Below, in pieces: positions 44,727-52,974 of a DNA stretch of 64,000 bases. Position 1 is the first letter of the stretch; each line of letters starts with the position of its first letter. Below the pieces are notes generated by a model. It searched no databases. It saw only the letters and a program-made list of their open reading frames with translations, and was not told the DNA's origin. The stretch is taken from the NCBI RefSeq assembly GCF_024734405.1, contig NZ_CP059556.1, positions 5,456,001-5,520,000 on the forward strand, written 5' to 3'. Source of the stretch: Saccharopolyspora gregorii (GTDB lineage Bacteria > Actinomycetota > Actinomycetes > Mycobacteriales > Pseudonocardiaceae). The position numbers and the translations under genes were made by a program.

Positions 44727-44940
44727 GCCTCGCAGCCTACGTGCGCTGGGTGACGCGCCGCGTACCCCCTTCGCTGCGCTGCGTGCCCGGCCCCGCTCCG
44801 CGGGACGCGCGCCGGGAGGCGCACCCGGCACCACCGACGCCGCAGGCCACGGGACCGCCGCGCCCGGGTGCCCGCCGCCGCGTCCGCACCCGTCGACGAG
44901 CGCGGACGACCACGCGCGGTGAGCACCGCGGGCCCGTCGC

Positions 44941-45762
44941 TCAGCCGCGGACCTGGGCGACCAGGGCGTCCACTTCGCCGCCGATGGCGCGCGCGTCCGC
45001 CGGGAGGAGCGCCAGCACCTGCTCGCCCGAACTGCCGCGTTCCACCCGGTTCAGGTAGCGCCCGTCCGGTTCGAGGTTGTCGAACCAGGACACGACCTTC
45101 GACCGGTGCTTGCGACCGTTGCGGTCCCGGAAGTTCGCGGCGAGCTGGCCGATGCGGTGGTGCGGGGCCCCGCCGATGGCCTCGTACAGCCGCACCTGCC
45201 GGTCACCCGTGCTGCCGCGTTCCTCGGCGACCGAGCGCAGCATGCTCGACCGGTCGAAGTCCTCCTGCTGCGGCGGCACCAGCGAGGTCGCCGGCACCCG
45301 CACCGGGCCCTGACCGCCCGGCCGCGCCGGGGGCAGCGTGCCCAGCAGCACCTGCGGCAGCGGCACGTTCTCGTGCACCTCGACGGTGAGCAGCCCGCCC
45401 CGGTTCGGGTCCTCGCTCGGGGCCTGCACCCCGAGCACCACCCGGTTCCCCTCGGTGAACGCGGCCAGCGCCCGCCAGCAGTGGTCCGCGCCGACCTGCG
45501 GGAACCAGATCGAATCGACCCACAGGAACGGGGTCGCGAGCACCTTCAGCGCCGCCGCGAGCGGCGGTGCGATCTCGTCGGCCACCGCCACGCCGCTCGC
45601 GTGCATCCGTTCCAGTTCGGGTTTCGCGATGCGGGTGAACTGCTCGGCGGTGTACCCGGCCGACCTGCTGGTCAACGGCAGCGTCAACCGTTCGATCCCC
45701 AGGTACTTGAGCGCCACGTCCAGGTGCACCGGAGGCAACTGCCACGAGCCCAAAGCGGTCAC
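44941..45762 (-). CDS. EspG-family ESX secretion-associated protein
   Basis: The 273-residue protein matches the EspG family of actinobacterial type VII chaperones: MTALGSWQLPPVHLDVALKY at the start, LATPFLWVDSIWFPQ, VLGVQAPSEDPNRGG and the C-terminal RVERGSSGEQVLALLPAD. EspG binds the helical tip of PPE proteins and keeps them soluble for secretion. Its likely client is the PPE-like protein encoded 87 bases upstream. GTG at 45762 has GGGGAGAG upstream. Confidence 0.9.
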   Translation of the reverse strand: MTALGSWQLPPVHLDVALKYLGIERLTLPLTSRSAGYTAEQFTRIAKPELERMHASGVAVADEIAPPLAAALKVLATPFLWVDSIWFPQVGADHCWRALAAFTEGNRVVLGVQAPSEDPNRGGLLTVEVHENVPLPQVLLGTLPPARPGGQGPVRVPATSLVPPQQEDFDRSSMLRSVAEERGSTGDRQVRLYEAIGGAPHHRIGQLAANFRDRNGRKHRSKVVSWFDNLEPDGRYLNRVERGSSGEQVLALLPADARAIGGEVDALVAQVRG

Positions 45763-45849
45763 TGCGTTCTCTCCCCTGTGAAGTGCAGATACCAAGCCGC
45801 CGACCCTTGGCGGTGGCCGACCGGCCCCCCGCGGCCGGTCGGCGTCGAA

Positions 45850-47241
45850 TCACTCGCCCAGGACCGGCGGTGCGGTCTTGGGCATGTCGTTCATCCAGAT
45901 GTCGTCGTGCTCCTCCAGCCACGACGGGCGCTCGTGCTCGGCGTCCTCGCCGCTCTGGCCGCGCTGACCGGCGCCACCCATGCCGCCGCCCATGCCACCG
46001 CGACCGGCACCCGCACCGCGCGCGCCACCGGCCGCACCCGCGCCCGCACCGGCACCCGTTCCGCCGACACCCGCGCGGCCACCCGCGCCGACGCCGCTCG
46101 TGCCCGCACCGCGACCGGCACCGCCCCCCGCACCGAGGCCACCCGCGCCGCGGCCCGCGCCACCGGCTCCGGCGCCGCCCGCGCCGAGGCCACCGATGGC
46201 ACCGATGCCGCCACCTGCACCGGCACCACTGCCGCCGGAACCGAGACCACCCGTTCCACCGGGAACGCCACCGGCCCCGGGGCCGTACGCCGGCCCGGAC
46301 CACTGGCTGCCGGACCCGGACGGCGAGCCCGGGTGGCTCCCGGCACCGCCGAAACCACCCGTTCCACCGGAGCCGTAGCCGCCGCCGGGCAGGCCGCCAC
46401 CACCGGTACCGCCGCCGATACCACCACCACCGGTGCCGATACCACCACCGGTGCCGGGACCGACCCCGTTCGCGCCGGGACCGGTCCCCCAGTCCGTACC
46501 GGCCGGCTGCGTCGCCGCGGGCGGTTCCTTCGTCGAACCGTCCGGGCCGGTGTACTGCGGCATGTTCGAGTCGACCTGGGTGAGCGTCGGGCTGTAGACG
46601 CGGCCCATCGTCTCCTGCGCGGCCTTCTCCGCCTGCTCGCGCTCCTCCATCTGCCCGAGCGCGTCCAAGCCCGCACCCGCCGGACCGAACGGGATGGAGG
46701 CGGCGACACCGCGGCCGACGCTGTAGCCGTCCGGCTGGTCCACCATGTTCCGCGCCTGCCCGGCGGCCTCACCGGCGGCGTTCAAGTTGTTGCCGGTCAC
46801 CTCGAAGGCGTCGGCGCTCGCCCGCATCCAGTCCGAGGCGGGCTTGCCGACCTCCTTGGCGGTGTTCGCGGCCTCGCCCTCCCAGCCGCCCTCGACGATG
46901 CGCTGCACGTCCGTCGCGTAGTTCTCGCCGCGACCGCGCAACTCCTTCGCGAACTCGATCCAGACCTGGGCGACTTCGCCGACCTTGCCCTGGTCGATCG
47001 AGTCCTGGTTCGTCGAGTAGATCTGCGCGTGGTCGAAGCCGCCCCAGTTGACGCACTGCGTGATCGCCGGCTTGTCGAAGCCCTGCACGTCCATCCCGGC
47101 GTTCTGCTGGGCGAGCTGCGCCTGCTGCTGCTGGGCGATCCGGTTCGCCTCTTCGCCGTGCTCCTTGCGCTCCTTCTCAGCCGAGCTCTCGTATCCGAAG
47201 ACGCGCGAACCGGCGTTGTCGATCATGCTGATCAGGCCCAT
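45850..47241 (-). CDS. PPE-like ESX substrate with Gly-rich C-terminal region
   Basis: Residues 45-190 form a helical PPE/WXG-like domain with WEGEAANT at the turn (IVEGGWEGEAANTAKEV) and NWGGFDHAQIY. Residues 215-430 are almost pure Gly/Ala/Ser/Pro. The acidic end PSWLEEHDDIWMND...APPVLGE is the conserved C-terminus of Pseudonocardiaceae PPE-like proteins and may be a secretion or anchoring signal. It lies between the EspG gene and a DUF3558 lipoprotein gene, so it is the expected EspG client. Confidence 0.88.
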   Translation of the reverse strand: MGLISMIDNAGSRVFGYESSAEKERKEHGEEANRIAQQQQAQLAQQNAGMDVQGFDKPAITQCVNWGGFDHAQIYSTNQDSIDQGKVGEVAQVWIEFAKELRGRGENYATDVQRIVEGGWEGEAANTAKEVGKPASDWMRASADAFEVTGNNLNAAGEAAGQARNMVDQPDGYSVGRGVAASIPFGPAGAGLDALGQMEEREQAEKAAQETMGRVYSPTLTQVDSNMPQYTGPDGSTKEPPAATQPAGTDWGTGPGANGVGPGTGGGIGTGGGGIGGGTGGGGLPGGGYGSGGTGGFGGAGSHPGSPSGSGSQWSGPAYGPGAGGVPGGTGGLGSGGSGAGAGGGIGAIGGLGAGGAGAGGAGRGAGGLGAGGGAGRGAGTSGVGAGGRAGVGGTGAGAGAGAAGGARGAGAGRGGMGGGMGGAGQRGQSGEDAEHERPSWLEEHDDIWMNDMPKTAPPVLGE

Positions 47242-47253
47242 GATTCCCCCACA

Positions 47254-47790
47254 TCATTCCGGAAGCCGCGACGCGGTCTGCTCGGCGATCTTCTCGATCT
47301 CCCCGCACGGGTCGGCGACGGAGTCGCGCATGTAGGCGGTGAGCTGGTAGAGAGCGACGCCGCCGCCAGCGGACACGACCGTAGTGCAGACGCCCTGCCC
47401 ACCCCCGCCAGCCGGGATCACGCGAGCAGCTTCCCGACCGCCTACCTGGATTCGAGTGAATTCATCCCAAGAACCCGAGCTGAGACTGTCAATGGTCTCG
47501 TCGGCGTTTTTCTGCAAAGCAAGGCTCATGGGCTCACCATCCCACGAGCAGCCAGGCTGAAAGCTGACTAGCGTGAAGTCTTCGGCTTGAGTCGAGACGC
47601 CGAAAGATGTCAGCTCTTCAGGCTTGAAGAAGGTGCAGGGATCGAAATTCCCCAGACCAGCCCCCTCCGCCTCCGACGGCGCCCCGGATGGCTCCACTCC
47701 GCCACCTTGTCCGCCGAGGGCACACGAAGGCAACGTCACCAAGCAAAGTCCCGCAACAGTCGCGGTGAGCGTCCGGGAAATCTTATTCAC
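47254..47790 (-). CDS. DUF3558 lipoprotein, copy 1
   Basis: The 178-residue protein has a lipoprotein signal (TATVAGLCLVTLPSCALGG, lipid Cys23) and a DUF3558 domain: FDPCTFFKPEELTSFGVS, LVSFQPGCSWDG, VADPCGEIEKIAEQTASRLP. DUF3558 lipoproteins accompany ESX-type genes in this family; their role is not established. GTG overlaps the stop of the PE-like gene (GTGA). About 60-65% identical by eye to copy 2, with an almost unchanged C-terminus. Confidence 0.9.
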   Translation of the reverse strand: MNKISRTLTATVAGLCLVTLPSCALGGQGGGVEPSGAPSEAEGAGLGNFDPCTFFKPEELTSFGVSTQAEDFTLVSFQPGCSWDGEPMSLALQKNADETIDSLSSGSWDEFTRIQVGGREAARVIPAGGGGQGVCTTVVSAGGGVALYQLTAYMRDSVADPCGEIEKIAEQTASRLPE

Positions 47791-48200
47791 TGCATACCTC
47801 GCCTGAGATCGTCGGCGTTCTGCTCGTCGGTGGCACGGTAATCGCGGGCCGCCCCGCGAAACGCGTCAGCCTGCTTTTGGAGTTCTTCCTGCAACTTGCG
47901 AACAAGTGCGAAGGCTCCCGCGTCAGGATCGGCCGCCTTGTCCTGAAAACGCTTTGCAAGTTGCTGACCATCTGGATAGTCGCCCAAACCTTTTACCAGA
48001 CTCAGCGAATGAATCTTCTGGGTCAGCTGCTGCAGCGCCTCGATCTCCTCTTCCACCCGCTTGGCCGCGTCCTCGGCGACCTGGGGGTCGAGGGCGAGCT
48101 TGCCCGCGCTGACCTGCTGGTTGATCGACTGGGTCTGGGCGCCGATCGCCTTCAGACCTTCCTTCGCCGCGGCGAAGCCGCCCGCCTCTGCGCTTGTCAT
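47787..48200 (-). CDS. PE/WXG100-like helical protein, copy 1
   Basis: The 137-residue, all-helical protein starts MTSAEAGGFAAAKEGLKAIG and continues as amphipathic helices (INQQVSAGKLALDPQVAED, LQEELQKQADAFRGAARDYR). Size, position and helical hairpin suit a PE-like partner for the PPE-like protein. The first 60 residues are nearly identical to copy 2 at 48897-49307; the last 70 differ more. ATG 48200 is chosen for the AGGGGCC region upstream and agreement with copy 2. Confidence 0.8.
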   Translation of the reverse strand: MTSAEAGGFAAAKEGLKAIGAQTQSINQQVSAGKLALDPQVAEDAAKRVEEEIEALQQLTQKIHSLSLVKGLGDYPDGQQLAKRFQDKAADPDAGAFALVRKLQEELQKQADAFRGAARDYRATDEQNADDLRRGMQ

Positions 48201-48296
48201 CCCCAGGCCCCTCTGGACTCCGATGATCTCCCCAGTGAACGGAAGACACTTTAGCGCGACGCCGCTCCGGTGGTCACCGGTTCGAGCGAACCGGAT
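48045..48296. repeat. Direct repeat, copy 1 (pairs with 49152-49403)
   Basis: About 250 bp covering the 5' part of the PE-like gene and its promoter region is nearly identical to 49152-49403, offset 1107 bp. The match drops sharply at about 48045, inside the gene. Confidence 0.88.
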
Positions 48297-48357
48297 GGCA
48301 ACCGATACACAGCCCGGCTCCCGGCAGCGCCGTCGTTCGTCCTCCACGAACCCCGGA

Positions 48358-48897
48358 TCACGCAGGAAGCCGCGAGGCGGTCTGCTCGGCGATCTTCTCG
48401 ATCTCCCCGCACGGGTCGGCGACGGAGTCGCGCATCATTGCTGTCAGCTGGTACAGCACGATTCCGCCACCTGTCGGCACGACCGTGACGCATCCGCCCT
48501 GATCGGTGAACCCCGGGGCGATCATGCGAGCCCCCTCGCGCCCCGCGATATCGATCCGCGTGTACTCGTCGTACGAACCGCCCTTTTCGAGACTTTCCAC
48601 GGTCTCGTCCACGTTCTTTTGGAGGGCGAGGTCCATCTTATCGCCGTTCCACGCACAACCAGGCTGGAAACTCACCAACGTAAAGTCTTCCGCCTGCGTG
48701 GAGACTCCGTACGATGTCAGCTCTTCAGGTTTGAAGAAGGTGCACGGGTCGAAACTCTCCAACGCGGCACCCTTCGAAGCCGAAGGCGAGGCCGACTCCG
48801 ATTCACCATCGCCTGAACCACCAAGAGCGCATCCGGAAAGACCGAGCATCAGAAGACTCGTAGCCAATACGAGCGAAGACCGGAAAACCCTGTTCAC
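48358..48897 (-). CDS. DUF3558 lipoprotein, copy 2
   Basis: The 179-residue protein has a lipobox LGLSGCALGGSG (lipid Cys22) and the same DUF3558 landmarks as copy 1 (FDPCTFFKPEELTSYGVS, FQPGCAWNG, CVTVVPTGGG, VADPCGEIEKIAEQTASRLP). The four mature cysteines are conserved. Codon use is less G/C-biased than most neighbours. The GTG start shares one base with the stop of the preceding PE-like gene (TAGTG), so the pair is coupled as in copy 1. Confidence 0.9.
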   Translation of the reverse strand: MNRVFRSSLVLATSLLMLGLSGCALGGSGDGESESASPSASKGAALESFDPCTFFKPEELTSYGVSTQAEDFTLVSFQPGCAWNGDKMDLALQKNVDETVESLEKGGSYDEYTRIDIAGREGARMIAPGFTDQGGCVTVVPTGGGIVLYQLTAMMRDSVADPCGEIEKIAEQTASRLPA

Positions 48898-49307
48898 TAC
48901 ATACCTCGTCTGAGATCGTCGGCGTTCTGCTCATCAGTAGCCCGATAATCTCGGGCAGCAGCCCGAAACGCATCAGCCTGCTTCTGCAACTCATCTTGCA
49001 GATCTCGGATCAGCTGGATGGCTCCAGCTTGACTGTCCGTTGCCTTGTCTTCGAACCGCTTCGCCAGCTGCTGCCCATCCGGGTAGTCACCGAGCCCTTT
49101 GACTGTCGACAGCGACTGCGCCTTCCGCAGCAGATTTGCCAGCGCTTCCCGCTCCTCTTCCACCCGCTTGGCCGCGTCCTCGGCGACCTGGGGGTCGAGG
49201 GCGAGCTTGCCCGCGCTGACCTGCTGGTTGATCGACTGGGTCTGGGCGCCGATCGCCTTCAGACCTTCCTTCGCCGCGGCGAAGCCGCCCGCCTCTGCGC
49301 TTGTCAT
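48897..49307 (-). CDS. PE/WXG100-like helical protein, copy 2
   Basis: The 136-residue protein begins with the same MTSAEAGGFAAAKEGLKAIG as copy 1, and its first half is nearly identical at DNA level. The second half differs (EREALANLLRKAQSLSTV, DSQAGAIQLIRDLQDELQ). It is paired with its own DUF3558 gene but has no PPE-like gene of its own, so the second pair may share the downstream partner. Confidence 0.8.
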   Translation of the reverse strand: MTSAEAGGFAAAKEGLKAIGAQTQSINQQVSAGKLALDPQVAEDAAKRVEEEREALANLLRKAQSLSTVKGLGDYPDGQQLAKRFEDKATDSQAGAIQLIRDLQDELQKQADAFRAAARDYRATDEQNADDLRRGM

Positions 49308-49403
49308 CCCCAGGCCCCTCTGGACTCCGATGATCTCCCCAGTGAATGACGAACACTTTAGCGCGACGCCGCTGCGGTGGTCACTGGTTCGGGCGAACCG
49401 GGC
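49152..49403. repeat. Direct repeat, copy 2 (pairs with 48045-48296)
   Basis: Second copy of the 250-bp block. It extends through the upstream region (CACTTTAGCGCGACGCCGCT) into the last codons of the DUF2207 gene, showing the duplication end point lies at about 49403. Confidence 0.88.
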
Positions 49404-51055
49404 GACGGTCGGTGCGCGGCGGAGCAGGTGCACAGCCGGGCCGCGAACGCGGGCAGCGCCTCCCGCAGGTGCGCCAGGTCGGCGACCGCTCCCCGCTCGC
49501 GGTACCAGTGCGCGACTGGCGCGTCCGCGGCGTCGAGGTCCGCCCACGCGGCCAGCCACCGCTCGACCTCGCCGAGCACCAGCGCGTACGGCAGCGCGCG
49601 GAAGCACGCCGTTTCCCGATCGGCGGCGGGGAAGGCGGCCACCGGAACCGAACGCAGGTGGGCCCGCAGACCTCGCAGGCGCCCGGCCAGCACGGCGCCC
49701 CGCGCGGTGCGGGCGGGCAGCGAGCGGGCAGCGGTGGTCAGCACCAGCCCGCCGACCGCCACCGCGACGCCGATCAGCCCCAGCGGCCCGGTGAGCGCCA
49801 GCGGCACCGCGAGCAGCACCCCGGCGAGCGCGGTGCCGAGCCCGCCCCACCAGAACAGGTTCCGCGCCGCGTCGGGCCTGCGGGAGAACCAGCCCCGCGC
49901 GACGACCTCCGCGTAGAGCGCTTCCCGCACCGGAGCGAGGTCGCCGCGACCGAGCTCCCCGAGCACCACCTGATCGCGTTCACCCACCAGGAGGTCGTGG
50001 ACGGCCCGCTCGTGATCGCGCAACGCGGCGTCCGGCGGGTTGCGGCGCACGATGCGCCAGTCCGCGGCCAGCTCCTCGATCCCCAGGTAGTTGCGCACCG
50101 CGAGGTCCACGACGGTGCCCGCGACGTCCACGAGCTCCGCCCGTTCGCCGAGCACGGTGCCGACGTGCCCGGGCAGCACCCCGTCCGGCGAGGTGAAGGT
50201 GGTCCCGGCTGCGGTCGTGGTCAGCACCTCGGCCGGCCCGGTCACCGCGGTGGCGGTGCGGGCGTCCCGGCGGCGCAGGTGCCGCAGCGTCCCGAGCGCA
50301 CCGATCAGCAGCAGCCCGACCCCGGCCACGCCCGCGATGGCACCCGGGTGCGGCGAGAACGCGTGGGCCGGGTCGAAGCGCCGTTCGGCGACGGCGTTCG
50401 ACGGCACCGCGCCGCCCGGGACCCGGATCGACAGCACGAGCCGGTCGCCCGGTGCGAGGCCGAACTGGAGGGCCTGCACCTGCTGGGCGCGGCCGATCTC
50501 GTACCGGTCGCAGCGCTCGTCGCCGCCGACCGGCCCGGCCAGGCAGGTGATGTCCTGCGGCACCTGCGGGGCGAGCAGCGAAGCCGAGATCCGGTCCACC
50601 GGCACGTCCCAGCCGCCGGAGAACTGCCAGCGGACCTCCTGCTCCGGCCCGTCGTCGGCGACGGCGCCGCGGACCGCGTACCGGAACGTCGCCTCGCCGG
50701 GCCGGAGGACCAGCCGCACCGCGTCCGGACCGACCTGCACGTCCCCGCCGTCGAGCCGCACGTCGGCGAGGGAGAACACCCGGTCGCTGCCGTCGGCGGC
50801 GGGCTGCCGCAGCGGGATGGTGCGGTGCACCGGATTCCCGGCGGGCACGGTGATCCGCTCGGTGACGGTGAGCGCGCCGTCGCGCTCCAGCTTGGCCCGC
50901 ACGTCGGTGGCGGCGGTGCCGGGCAGCACGTTCACCGGTTGCGCGGCGGCGGCCGGAGCGGCGGTGAGCAGCGCCGCGGCCAGCACCGCGACCGCGGCGA
51001 GCAGCGAGGTCGGCGAGGGTTTCCCACCCGGTCCCGAACGCGGTTCGCGAAACAC
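49358..51055 (-). CDS. DUF2207 membrane protein
   Basis: The 565-residue protein has a signal peptide (about 15-38, LLAAVAVLAAALLTAAPAAA), an extracytoplasmic DUF2207 domain (VNVLPGTAATDVRAKLERDG, ITVPAGNPVHRTIPL, VRWQFSGGWDVPVD), a TM helix (about 237-255), a cytoplasmic segment, two further TM helices (about 400-445) and a soluble end. Function unknown in all bacteria. GTG start at 51055. Its 3' end overlaps the ESX duplication repeat. Confidence 0.88.
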   Translation of the reverse strand: MFREPRSGPGGKPSPTSLLAAVAVLAAALLTAAPAAAAQPVNVLPGTAATDVRAKLERDGALTVTERITVPAGNPVHRTIPLRQPAADGSDRVFSLADVRLDGGDVQVGPDAVRLVLRPGEATFRYAVRGAVADDGPEQEVRWQFSGGWDVPVDRISASLLAPQVPQDITCLAGPVGGDERCDRYEIGRAQQVQALQFGLAPGDRLVLSIRVPGGAVPSNAVAERRFDPAHAFSPHPGAIAGVAGVGLLLIGALGTLRHLRRRDARTATAVTGPAEVLTTTAAGTTFTSPDGVLPGHVGTVLGERAELVDVAGTVVDLAVRNYLGIEELAADWRIVRRNPPDAALRDHERAVHDLLVGERDQVVLGELGRGDLAPVREALYAEVVARGWFSRRPDAARNLFWWGGLGTALAGVLLAVPLALTGPLGLIGVAVAVGGLVLTTAARSLPARTARGAVLAGRLRGLRAHLRSVPVAAFPAADRETACFRALPYALVLGEVERWLAAWADLDAADAPVAHWYRERGAVADLAHLREALPAFAARLCTCSAAHRPSPGSPEPVTTAAASR

Positions 51056-51096
51056 GGCACGACCCTAGCTCCGCCTGGTTACCCTCGATCTCCGTC

Positions 51097-51160
51097 CGAC
51101 CCGACGACCCGACGACCCGACGACCCGACGAGCCGACGACCCGACGAGCCGAGGAGCCGA
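51097..51160. repeat. Tandem 9-bp repeats CCCGACGAC/GCCGACGAC
   Basis: Six to seven imperfect 9-bp units (CCCGACGAC, GCCGACGAC, GCCGAGGA) run in tandem about 42 bases upstream of the DUF2207 start. The 415-bp gap 51056-51471 otherwise holds only a doubtful reading frame. Confidence 0.75.
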
Positions 51161-51471
51161 CCGATGACCGGAAGCGCCGGTTCCGACCCGGATCCCGGGA
51201 CCGCCACCGCCCACCGGACGGCACGCACCGCTCAGTCCACATCGGACGGACCTGGCCGGTCCCGAGCACCCCTGCCGACCTGCGCGCCGGTCCTGGGCGG
51301 CGCCGCCGGACCAGCACAGGCGGATCCCGCGCACCCGGATCCGGGCAGGCCGGTGCGCGCCGCCGCTGCGCCGCCACCTGCTCCGATGTGGAGCGATCAG
51401 CGCACGGGACCCGGTCCCGGCACCGCTAAGCTCGGTCCGCTCCAGTCGTCGGCGAAGCCGGGAGATCGGTC

Positions 51472-52734
51472 ATGACGCAGCCACAGCCCCCGTGGGGTGA
51501 GCGCCCGGTGGGTCCGCCCCCGGCCGCGCAACCGCTGCCCCCGACCGAGTCCGGCGGCGCGCCGGGACCGCACTACCTCCCGCCGCAGCTGCCGCCCCCG
51601 CCGCAACCCGACGGGCAGCAGTGGTCCCGCCAGCAGTGGAACGCGCCCCGCCCGGACGAGCAGCAGTGGGGCGGACCGCAGTGGACGGGACAGCAGCGGA
51701 ACGGGCAGCAGTGGAACGGGGCCCCGCCCTGGCATCGCCCCGGCGGCCACCCGCCCGCGCCGCCGCCTCCGCCGCGCAAGTCCCCGTGGGCGCTGGTGCT
51801 GGCGCTGGTGATCACCGCGCTGTTCCTCGTCGGCGTGGGCACGATCAGCGTGAGCGCGCTCACCAAGCGGGACACCGCCGCCGACTACCCCGGCCCGGTG
51901 CGCGAGACCGGGGACGGCTCGGCGAACGCGACGACCTCCGCGGCGCCGACCTCCGAGGCGACCAGCTCGGCCCCCACCAGCTCCACCGAGCCGAGCACGT
52001 CGGCCTCCGTCGACTCGACCCCGGCCCGCTCGGTCGCGACCCTCGGCGACAACCCGATCAACATCAACGGCAACGGCGCGGTGAACACCCCCTGCCCGCT
52101 GCCGCAGTTCGCCACCGACACGGCTTCGCAGTCGGCGTTCTACGAGGCGGCGCTGCCCTGCCTGATGGAGATGTGGACCCCCGCGTTGGAGGAGGCGAAC
52201 CTGCCGGTGCGGATGCCGGACGTGGTCACCACCGACAGCACCGTCACCAGCCCCTGCGGCACCCGCACCTGGGACCAGACCGCGATGTACTGCCCGGGCA
52301 ACAACACGATCTACATGACGGCCCGTTACTACGCCGACAAGGAGGGCCGCACCGAGCCGGGCGTGTTCCTCGGCCAGTTCGCGCACGAGTTCGGGCACGC
52401 GGTGCAGAGCATGAGCGGCATCAACGAGGCCTACACCCAGGCCACGTACGAGGCGAACGGCACCAGCCCGGCGGGCTTGGAGCTGACGCGGCGCTCCGAG
52501 CTGCAGGCCACCTGCTTCGGCGGCATGGCGCTGGCGTCGTTCCAGAACGGCGGGATGGACAACGACATCATCTTCGCGGCGCTGGCGGACGCCCGCGGCC
52601 GCGGCGACGAGTACAACCCGCAGCCCGACCACGGCAGCGTCGCCACCAACACCGCCTGGGTGGACCAGGGCTTCTACAAGAACCGCGTCACCGAGTGCAA
52701 CACCTGGCTAGCCGACCCGGACCAGGTGGACTGA
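51472..52734 (+). CDS. Membrane-anchored neutral zinc metallopeptidase (YpfJ family)
   Basis: Residues 1-100 are Pro/Gln-rich with QQW repeats (GQQWSRQQWNAP, EQQWGG, GQQWNG). One TM helix (about 105-125) is followed by a Ser/Thr linker and a C-terminal YpfJ-type peptidase with HEFGH (about 305-309, FAHEFGHAVQSM) and the distal ELQATCFGGMA. Six cysteines in the catalytic domain suit an extracytoplasmic location. The family's substrates are unknown. ATG start, single gene. Confidence 0.9.
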   Translation: MTQPQPPWGERPVGPPPAAQPLPPTESGGAPGPHYLPPQLPPPPQPDGQQWSRQQWNAPRPDEQQWGGPQWTGQQRNGQQWNGAPPWHRPGGHPPAPPPPPRKSPWALVLALVITALFLVGVGTISVSALTKRDTAADYPGPVRETGDGSANATTSAAPTSEATSSAPTSSTEPSTSASVDSTPARSVATLGDNPININGNGAVNTPCPLPQFATDTASQSAFYEAALPCLMEMWTPALEEANLPVRMPDVVTTDSTVTSPCGTRTWDQTAMYCPGNNTIYMTARYYADKEGRTEPGVFLGQFAHEFGHAVQSMSGINEAYTQATYEANGTSPAGLELTRRSELQATCFGGMALASFQNGGMDNDIIFAALADARGRGDEYNPQPDHGSVATNTAWVDQGFYKNRVTECNTWLADPDQVD

Positions 52735-52817
52735 CGTCCTCCCACAACGCGCGCTGCTCAACTCTTCTTGTGCGGCGCTGGGGTGGCGGAACCTCAGCGG
52801 TCCCCTCGCTGCGGGAT

Positions 52818-52852
52818 CGATTTCCCAAGTGGCTCCGCCACGAGGGAAATCG
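52818..52852. terminator. Compound hairpin between convergent genes
   Basis: CGATTTCCC (52818-52826) pairs with GGGAAATCG (52844-52852), and GTGGC-TCC-GCCAC (52829-52841) folds inside. It lies 84 bases after the metallopeptidase stop, in the 240-bp gap before the next, convergent gene. Confidence 0.7.
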
Positions 52853-52915
52853 CTGTCCTCGCGAGGGAACCGCGCAGAACCCGCGGGTGGTCGGCCCGGG
52901 TGCGTGGTCGGCGGC

Positions 52916-52934
52916 TCAGCGGCTTCGCCGCTGA
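52916..52934. repeat. Dispersed GAA-loop hairpin, second copy (inverted)
   Basis: Reverse complement of the hairpin at 2385-2403 (TCAGCGGC-TTC-GCCGCTGA as read on the plus strand), with shared flanks on both sides. It lies just past the 3' end of the minus-strand gene at 52975. Confidence 0.7.
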
Positions 52935-52974
52935 CAGGAAACGGACACGACCCGCCGGGTTCAGGGACAGGCGA

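Noticed and set aside
51164-51475. 103-codon frame before the YpfJ-like gene, ending in an ATGA overlap
   Set aside because: Third-position G/C is only about 75% against more than 90% in neighbours, and the protein is Pro/Ala-rich without structure. The GAGGAG upstream is part of the 9-bp repeat array.
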